Shown here: one piece after another, positions 56,372 through 64,000 of the stretch
Layout of the letters: each line of letters opens with the position of its first letter
Position numbering within the stretch: position 1 is the first letter of the stretch
Assembly (NCBI GenBank): GCA_014898425.1
Contig: RCSZ01000006.1
Coordinates: 248,001-312,000 of the forward strand
Length of the DNA: 64,000 nt
Source of the DNA: Botryotinia globosa
Lineage: Eukaryota; Ascomycota; Leotiomycetes; Helotiales; Sclerotiniaceae
Direction: 5' to 3'
Notes under the pieces: model-generated
Told to the model about the DNA's origin: nothing
Databases searched by the model: none
Seen by the model: only the letters and a program-made list of their open reading frames with translations
Translations under genes and position numbers: made by a program

Positions 56372-59300
56372 TTATGATTCATCATCAGTGTCAGCTGGAT
56401 GAGGAGTACCCTTTGGAGAGTTGAGCCTGAGATATTATTAGCATGATGTACAAGTATAAAGTTTAGCAAAGAGGAGATCAACTAACCATTCAATGTGTCT
56501 AAGTCTCTTTCTAACTTCAGACTCCTTAAGCTCCTTCTTGGTCTTCTTCTTCTTCTTCTTGGCCTTGAAGCCAAGATCCCCATTATCCTCTGCACCACTG
56601 TTAACAGCACTAGCACTAGCACTTGTTGCAGCACTTGCAACACTGCTGTTGAAACCACTTGATGGTCTGCTATCTTCGAAACGATCAGCGGAGATAGCCA
56701 TGGTACCCTTGTGAGTAACACGACCAGCAACAACATGCCATTGTTCAGGGCAAAGAGCGCCGACGAATTCTTCGTTGTGAGAAATCATAACAACACCACC
56801 CTTGTAGTCACGAATAGCAACAGCGAGACCTCCCAAAGAATCACGATCCAAGAAATTGGTAGGTTCGTCAAGAACCAAGAGATGCGGGTTGTTCCACATA
56901 GCTCCTGCGATAACAACCTTGACCTTTTGTCCTCCAGAAAGACCAGAGATCTCGTTGTGATTGGCGATTTCAGGGTCAAGTCCAAGATCCTCGAAATGTT
57001 GAGAGATGGCTGTTGGAGTAAGCTCACGGAAACCGAGACCTTCACGAGATGCCTCATGATCGTCGAATTCTTGGATCAACTTGTTGAAACCAAGGGAAAC
57101 CAAAGTTTCTCTGGAGATTTGAGAGTTATACTTTGGCAACATTCCAACCCACTTAATCTCATATTGGAAAGTCTTCTTGTACTTTTGACGACCCATGATA
57201 GCTTCGATACGCTTTGCACCGGTTCCATCACCAAGATCAATCATCTTTTCCATTTGAGCTTTGTCCTCATCAGACAAGATACGTGTTTGCTTCATGTGTA
57301 CCTCACGATCATCTCCGTTAGCGTAACGCCATTGGAGATATTGGTTGGGAGTCTTTTCCAAATGCATCTCAACGTGCTCCAAAGCGTGTTGCTTAATGTA
57401 TCCGATACGCAAGTTAGGATGTTTGTAAACGTTTCCAGAAGTTGGGATAGTTTCACCAGTGAGAAGCTTGATCAAAGTAGACTTTCCGGCACCATTACCA
57501 CCGATAATGGCGGTTCTGGAAGACAAAGTCAATTGACAGGAAACCTCGTGAAGAGATGGCTTGGTAGCTCCCGGGTAGGTGTATGAGCAGTTGGACATTC
57601 TGAGAATGGCTTTGGTTTGAGATTTAACACCAGTAAGTATACCTGGAGGGGGGAACTTGAATTTGACAAGAGAGTCGGAGAGAGTGTAGTAACTCTTGGC
57701 TTCTGGCTTTTGCTTGACGAAGGCAGCAAGGTTGCCCTTGTAGACGGCAAGCTTCTTTCCTGGCTCGTAATGATAAATATCGGTACAGACTTCATCCAAG
57801 AATCCGGAGTCGTGGGAAACAATCAAACTAGTGATTTCGGTGTGAGCCTTCAAGTATTCTTGCAACCATTTGACGTTGGCAACATCCAAGTGATTGGTAG
57901 GTTCATCAAGGAGAAGAACATCAGCCTTCATCAACATAGCTCTGGCCAGAGCAAGCTTCATCTTCCAACCTCCAGAAAGGGATCCAACCTTCTCAGATTG
58001 ACGACCTTCTGGACCAGCAGTGAAGCCGACTTCACACAAAACCTCGGAGATACGTTCACGTCCTTCCTTTGCAATTTCTGGATCCTTTGCGACAAAGTCC
58101 AAAATGCTGATATCAGCATCTTCACCTTGGTTGTGCTCAACGAAGCATGTTCGGAGTTCATCTTGACTTGGGAAACCCTCAAGTTTACCGTTTGAGATGG
58201 CTCTCATAAGAGTCGACTTTCCGGCACCGTTGCGACCACAGAGACCATATCTGTGACCCTTAAGAAGGCGCAGGTTGGTGTGGTTGAGCAAAAGCATACC
58301 TCCGTATGCCAAGGAGAAGTTGGTGTTGACGATTTCAATTTCGCCATCATCCTCCTTGACTGGTTGTCCAAACTTTCGGTGGTCTTCCTCAAGGTAGAAC
58401 TGTTGAACAGCATTACCAACAGTAGCGGCGGATCCCTCTTGCTTCATAATGTGCTCTAGGTAAGGGGTGACGTTGGCAGCAACACGTTCAATTTGACGAT
58501 GGTTGACATCCTCAACGAGCATATCAGAGATATATGATTTGGTGAGTTTAGCGACATCTGAGTTATCGGCAAGTCCTCCAGCCTTCTTGATCTCAGCTTC
58601 GAGAACCTTGGAAACATCAGCGGCAGTGATTTTAGTGACGTGTGCGACACCGTTGGCAACGTTTCCGGCATCATCACTCATGGCCTTGTCCATAACTTTC
58701 ATGGCACGATCAGCCATCTCTCTGACTTCTGGCAAAGATGCACGTTCTAAAACGCCCTTGATACCAGGTTGCAACTTTGGCAAGAAAGTACGAGCCTCGA
58801 CAGGGTCGTGAACCAACTTTGTCAAGTTCTCAACAACGACGACGGTTTGTCTCAAAACTTCTTGTGCGGTAGAGCGGTCGTTGAGAGATCTCTCGAGAAG
58901 AGGTGTGAGGAGAGCAAGAACTGGGGATGTTACAATAGCAACGAAAGTAGTTTGAGACAAAGCGTGGATAGCCTTTTGGAGAGTCTCCTTTCCTGGCTTT
59001 TGCATGGTTTCGATCAAGAGTGGGATTCTTGGAGCAACATCGTCGTTGGAAAGAAGGGTGGTCAAAGAAGTCATAGTGGCGACAGATTGCTTCTCAACCT
59101 CGGACTTCAAGTCGTGCATTCCAGCCTCGACGAGAGGAATCAATTGTGCCAATTTTGCCCCCAAGATTTCTCTCAACAAGTCCTTCTCATCAGCTTCCTC
59201 CTTGCTACCACCAATAGACATTTGTGCCTTGTCTGCCATCTTTTGTATCGACTTGAATGCAGCGACAGTTCCTTGCCACTTTCCGGTTCGCTTGGCGAGA

Positions 59301-59794
59301 TAAGCAATGAGGATTGGGAGGAGTCCATAGACGAGACCTTCGGCGTTCAAGTTGGAGAATAATGCGTCGAGAGCATACTGAGCAGCATCGCGAACTACAG
59401 CTCCCTTATCGGCGAGAGCGTCGAAGGCACATGGTACCAATGTAGTATCTTGCAAGAGGAAGACAACCTCAGCGATCTTTTGCTTGGGAGGGAAACGTTC
59501 AAAGAGAGCACCCAAAAGATTTTGAGCGCTTTCTCTTCTTAATCCACTCTTCTTATCGGCCGCAGCCTTCTTGACTTGTGCTAAGATGCCATAATCTTGA
59601 AGTCCGCGGAAACCGACAGAGTTGATAAGAAGATCGCAGAGAGCGTAAGATGCATCGACTGATGCGGCGGATGTCTTTGCTTCGAAAATGCTATCGAGGA
59701 TACCGGAAACTTCCTCTTGTGTGGGGGCAACACCATTTGGTGCCTTCGAAATCATTGTGGGCATCTCGTGAGTGGGAGATTCCTGATGTGGCAT
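56372..59794 (-). CDS. TEF3: Translation elongation factor 3 (EF-3), ABC-F ATPase
   Basis: The exons on the minus strand are 59794-56487 and 56426-56372; a 60-nt intron splits the last Trp before LNSPKGTPHPADTDDES. The product is 1120 residues, somewhat longer than usual at the N-terminus. EF-3 is the fungal ribosome-bound ATPase that clears E-site tRNA each cycle. It shows an N-terminal HEAT-repeat region and a four-helix region. ABC1 has Walker A GRNGAGKST (around 520), LSGGWKMKLALARA and LLLDEPTNHLD. ABC2 has GGNGAGKSTL (around 765), LSGGQKVKV and LVLDEPTNFLD, with a chromodomain-like insert (KYKKTFQYEIKWVGM, around 875). A Lys-rich tail follows. Essential and highly expressed in fungi; cytosolic. 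Confidence 0.97.
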
Positions 59795-61112
59795 TATAAT
59801 GCCTGGAGAAAGTTTCGAAAGTGTGTAATATTAATGTATCGATGTAATTCGTCTTCTAAATGAGGAAAATTCGGTTCGTGAGAAGAAAATTCTTTGAAAA
59901 ATGGGAAGAATGTGTTCTTTGGGTCGAAAGAAACCTAGTATTGGTCGCAATTCGCAAAGATTGTCGGGATTTGGAGTGGAGAGTTTCTGACCGAGCAGAA
60001 TGAAGTCTCTTGTAAGACTTAAAGAAGTGAAAAACAAGAAGATTTGAATCTCGTTTTTCTATTTTGAAGTTGTATCTTGGCCGCGTGTGGCTAAGATAAT
60101 TATCAAAAGAAGGATTTGAGGGAAGAGGAAGGATGAAGAGAAAGAGTATGAGGGGTGAAGAAAAAAAAGATTATAGATAATGGAATTTTTTTGGTGGGTG
60201 GAGCGCAATCAGCTTGTGCCACTAAGGAGTTTATAGTTAGAAATCACATGTAAGACAAGACCCTACGGGAAAATTCAGACATTTTAGAGGGGGATGTAAC
60301 TACTTTGGGTTTAGTTTGTGAGACTGGATATAATACTTGCTTTGAGTCTTAAACAAACGGATGATTAAGTTAGAGATGGGAGGGATTTCATTGGTCGAAA
60401 TGAGTAAATGCCAGATATGAGATTCTTGATTGGTTCATATGCGAAACTGAAAATTCCCATCTCTTTTATTTTATTTTATTTTATTTTAAGAGGACCTAAG
60501 TAGTAAGGACCCACTAATAATAAGGGTTCTTTTTTTAATCAAGGATTGATATGATAGGAGGTGAGTGGAGTGGGCACTGGACTGGGTATCGGCTGGAGTG
60601 AGTGGGTGGGTGTGGGTATCCAGGTGTATTAGATAATCCATGGATGGTGATATGTAATTGATAATTGATAATCGATAATTGATAATTGCCGACCAACTCA
60701 ATCCGAGCTTTCTCCTGAGTTTTTCTTTGATTTTGTCTTGTCTACTCGTACGTATCGTATCGTACAAAGTATGAGATTTCCTAGTCATGTCATGATAAGG
60801 GAAAAAGAACTCGAATGACCGACATTATCCAATACGGGTCGTTCATTCCGTCATAGAATTTCCCGTGTTTAATATGTATTGATATTTATATTGATATTGA
60901 TATTTATATACATACATGACTCTACGCTGTCTCGGAGACTAAGTATATCTTCATTTTTTATGTTCTGACCTGTATGTACTCATACCCACGTACATTACAT
61001 TACCTTATCTTATCTTTCCTTTGTTCGAGCACCGGTACTCAGTGATTGATTTGTCAATTCATCAATCAATCATTCATCCCAAGCAAGTACTCGGTGACTA
61101 ATTCGACCAATT
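59795..61112. promoter_or_regulatory. Long divergent promoter region of EF-3 and a DUF1275 gene
   Basis: About 1.3 kb between two divergent genes, with purine/pyrimidine-skewed stretches near the EF-3 start and TTTTA repeats near 60466-60487. No supported gene. It probably includes a long 5' leader for EF-3, perhaps with an intron. Confidence 0.5.
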
Positions 61113-62056
61113 ATGGTGAAAGCCCCCTCAATCGAAGAATCGGGTCCTGCAGCTCAAGGTTCCCTTCCAACAACAGAACTTCCTTCCCCCAGCCGATCTC
61201 ATAATCCTTCTATTAAAGAATCCCATGATTCTCTATGGACTAGAACGAAATCCCATTTCAGCGAAGAGATAACTCTCGTTCATGCTGATTTGCCAATGAT
61301 AGCATGTGCGCTCGTATCTGGTATCTGCGACAGTAGTGCCTACAATGCTTGGACATGTTTTGTTTCTATGCAAACCGGTATGCGTTTCTGCAATACTTCA
61401 GTCTGTTGACAATATCTATGCTATGTTCATTACTAATCGATCTTTTCGCAGGTAACACCATCTTTCTAGCTCTCGGCGCATCCGGTCAACCAATCAGTCA
61501 TCCATACGGTTGGGTCAAGTCCCTAATTTCTATATTCTTCTTCCTCTGCGGTTGTCTCTTTTTCGCACAAACACGACGATTCGGCGCCGGAAAGATTCGC
61601 GGGATCCTATCCATATCGTTTTTGTTACAAGGAATCTGTATCATAATAGCCGCAGCATTGGTTCAAAGAAATGTGGTACCAGAACCACTTGGTGTTAAGT
61701 CAATCGAGGATGAAGTCAATTTTATCGAATTGATTCCCCTAGCATTCCTGGCGTTTCAATCTGGTGGTCAAATTGTTACATCGAGAATCTTGGGCTTCAA
61801 TGAAATTCCTACTACGGTTTTGACCAGTGTCTACTGTGACATTGCTTCAGATCCGAAAGTACTTGCACGAGATAATGTTAAGAGGAATAGAAGAGTAGGA
61901 GCTGTTCTCGCTATTCTTTCTGGTGGAATTGCTGGGGGTTGGATCAGTCGAAGTTCGGCTGGTTTATCTGCTGCTCTCTGGCTTGCTGCTGCCATAAAAG
62001 TTGTGATTTCTTTTAGTTGGGCGATATGGAAGCCAAAGCCAGTCACATTGGCATAG
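61113..62056 (+). CDS. DUF1275 (YoaK-type) integral membrane protein
   Basis: Exon 1 is 61113-61377 and exon 2 is 61452-62056; the 74-nt intron (GTATGC...TTCGCAG) joins in phase to give 289 residues. After a ~60-residue hydrophilic Ser/Pro-rich N-terminus come about six hydrophobic segments. Family-typical stretches are DLPMIACALVSGICDSSAYNAWTCFVSMQTGNTIFLALG and FLAFQSGGQIVTSRILGFNEIPTTVLTSVYCDIASD. The function of the family is unknown; membrane transport is a guess. The last helix is followed by a short KPKPVTLA tail. Confidence 0.88.
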
Positions 62057-62699
62057 ATGGTTGTTATGAGGGGAAAGAATACGGAATGCCGGCTTTGAGT
62101 CTCACTGCTCATGGGTACAAGGTACTGGATCATGAAGCACGATCTACTTCAACCCTCTAGCAGAAGCCTAGATACCGTACTAAGTCATTCATTTCGTAAA
62201 AGGGAAATACTCGTGAGTCTGTACATTTCAGCAACGATACCAGTTCTTACATATATAGAACATAATTTTAAATGTAGATGGGAAAAGGACTAGTATTCCA
62301 TAATCTAATAAGACGTACTCAATGGTACGAAGGATGTATTTAATAGTTGCATCTGTTTATATAATTAATATCATACATAGATTCAATAACTAGACTTGTG
62401 GTTATGTCATCAATATACTCATGATGTAATAAACCTATGACAGTAGAAATTGAAAAAATATAAGAACCTCGAAGTTTGAGCAAAAGATAGAAACAGAAAG
62501 AGAAAATCCATCATTTGCAACTGTTCAAGAAAAGGCTAGCAATGGTGTTTTGGCTACTAGGTAGATAGTCCGGTTTTGGAGTTTGGAATTTAGATGAGAG
62601 TGTGATAGTGTGTGGAGGGGATGTAGGTGGATGGTTTTGAGGGGGGATGGTGGGTTTTGAGGGTGATATGGTGGGATGGATACGTGGAGTTGGGTGTTG

Positions 62700-62770
62700 G
62701 ACTGGGTACTGTACTGGGTACTGTACTGGGTACTGGACTGGGTACTGGACTGGGTACTGGACTGGGTGTT
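62700..62770. repeat. 12-bp tandem repeat GGGTACTGKACT
   Basis: Roughly six units of GGGTACTGTACT or GGGTACTGGACT in a row within G-rich intergenic DNA. No function is evident. Confidence 0.85.
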
Positions 62771-63545
62771 TGGATTTTGAAATTACAAGTTTGGGGGTGT
62801 GGTGATATGGTGATGATTAGGGGTGGGAGAGAATGGGATTGCGGGGGGAAGGAGGGAGAGGAGGAGGAGGGGAGGGGGAGAGCATGGGGATGGGTGATGA
62901 GTGATGTATGATGCGTGGAGTTTGATGTGTATTAAACGCAGAAACATATCGAGGATTTGAATTTACTTAATATAGGGGAGGAGGTGTTTTTTGGAGGGGA
63001 TGGGAAATATTTGTTTTATTATGGTGTGGTATGGTTTGTTGAGGGGAGGGGGTATGAGGAGGGGGTATGAGGAGGAAGATTTAGGGGAGGGGAATAATGG
63101 TGATGATTAAAATTGTAAATGTGAAAATGTAAAAATATTTTGATTTTTGATTTTTGAATTATGTGGAATAGTGAAACGGAATGGTATTGAATACCGGAGC
63201 AGTGTAGATGTATTTCTGTGGGGAGGGGGAGGGGGAATTTAGATATTGGAAGTGTGTTGGATGGAGTTTGATTGAATGTGATGAGATGGACCAGAGTGGA
63301 TTGGAGTGCAACGAAATAGAATAGCGCTGTAATGACAATAGCGATCTTTATTCTATCTTTGGTTTTGATTTCTTCTTCTCCTATTCTTCTTCCAGATGAT
63401 GTAGATCTTTATGAGATTATGGATAGGAAAGTAGATAATATGTCTTGTGGAAAATGAAAATCTGGATTGAGGGAGGTGTAGGAATGAATGAGTGGATGGG
63501 TGAGGATGGTATGATACTATAAATATGAATCTTTATATTCGATGG

Positions 63546-63690
63546 ATAGAAAGATAGAAAGATAGAAAGATAGAAAGATAGAAAGATAGAAAGATAGAAA
63601 GATAGAAAGATAGAAAGATAGAAAGATAGAAAGATAGAAAGATAGAAAGATAGAAAGATAGAAAGATAGAAAGATAGAAAGATAGAAAGA
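63546..63690. repeat. (AGATAGAA)n microsatellite
   Basis: About 18 near-perfect 8-bp units run without interruption. Purine on the plus strand apart from T. No coding role. Confidence 0.95.
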
Positions 63691-64000
63691 TTAATAAACG
63701 AGTTATTTATCTCTTATTATTTATTCCTCTTCTATTAAATTTATTAAAAATCTTCAGATTGATTTCATTAGTGGTTTCAGAAGTGGATTAAATTAATATA
63801 TATTTCTATTATATACCTATGTTATATAATCAGTTTGCATTTGGGTTCAAGTAATGTCGATTTAAGTAAAGTCAAGTCAATTCAGGTCGGGCCAAGTCGA
63901 TTCGAATTAAATGGGATGAAATTTTCGCTTCGGTTCTCGCTTCGGTTCTTGGCTTCATGGTGCAATGTAATAAGGTATAAATGTGGGGCTTGAATTGGTT

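Larger units (their letters stand above)
62057..64000. other. Intergenic region, G-rich with microsatellites
   Basis: About 1.9 kb with no supported gene. It contains a 12-bp GGGTACTGKACT repeat (about 62703-62770), G-rich runs (62590-63240) and a long AGATAGAA tract (listed separately). One 94-codon plus-strand frame (62627-62911) is just the translation of these repeats. Confidence 0.5.

Noticed and set aside
56711..57586. 291-codon plus-strand frame
   Set aside because: It is antisense to the conserved ABC2 domain of EF-3 and has no family resemblance; the opposite strand fully explains its openness.
62627..62911. 94-codon Gly/Thr/Val-rich frame
   Set aside because: It is a translation of GGGTACTG repeats and G-rich intergenic DNA.
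63546..63690. CRISPR-like array or minisatellite gene
   Set aside because: The repeat is an 8-bp microsatellite without spacers, in a eukaryotic genome.

Overview
The window is nuclear DNA of a filamentous ascomycete (Pezizomycotina). Genes are split by 50-80 nt GT-AG introns with CTAAC/CTRAY-like branch sites. Families include Zn2Cys6 regulators, elongation factor 3 and mitochondrial methylcitrate-cycle enzymes. Very A+T-rich islands and C-to-T/G-to-A-type nonsense changes look like repeat-induced point mutation (RIP). A leotiomycete (Sclerotiniaceae-like) source is my guess from overall character; it was not tested.

Layout. 1-2.8 kb: 3' part of a polysaccharide (chitin) deacetylase and a small spliced gene. 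2.8-7.3 kb: gene-poor, with tRNA-like remnants and a small three-exon gene. 7.3-11.4 kb: a divergent pair, methylcitrate synthase and 2-methylisocitrate lyase, two steps of propionyl-CoA detoxification, sharing a ~0.6 kb promoter. 12.2-22 kb: a short-chain reductase, a chimeric pseudogene (unknown family joined to half a siderophore transporter), a fungal regulator and a dead P450. 24-30 kb: a secreted SMP-30-type lactonase, a two-finger C2H2 regulator and a RING protein. 32-44 kb: a glutathione transferase, an intronless TPR protein, a Zn2Cys6 regulator, a quinone-oxidoreductase-like enzyme and a GFA-type zinc protein. 44.7-48 kb: a hypothetical gene with a hexanucleotide tract in its intron, and a sterol-dehydrogenase-like pseudogene. 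53.7-55.5 kb: a broken rhodopsin-fold membrane protein. 56.4-62 kb: EF-3 and a DUF1275 membrane protein, divergent. 62-64 kb: G-rich intergenic DNA with microsatellites.

The main structural result is that nearly every A+T-rich island is a DNA transposon or MITE with recognisable terminal inverted repeats (TIRs). Seven were delimited: 19603-20322, 22777-23252, 30933-31440, 31683-32109, 36617-37469, 48408-48795 and a 4.7-kb element at 48943-53668. Three share a GGGCCCGTTYG-like terminus, and two of these have TTA/TAA target duplications, a PIF/Harbinger-like hallmark. Two others form a fold-back family with TA duplications. Pseudogenes cluster beside these elements.

I found no CRISPR, no complete rRNA or tRNA gene and no secondary-metabolite backbone gene. 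Splice sites and frames were worked out by eye; family names rest on motif recognition, not on searches.
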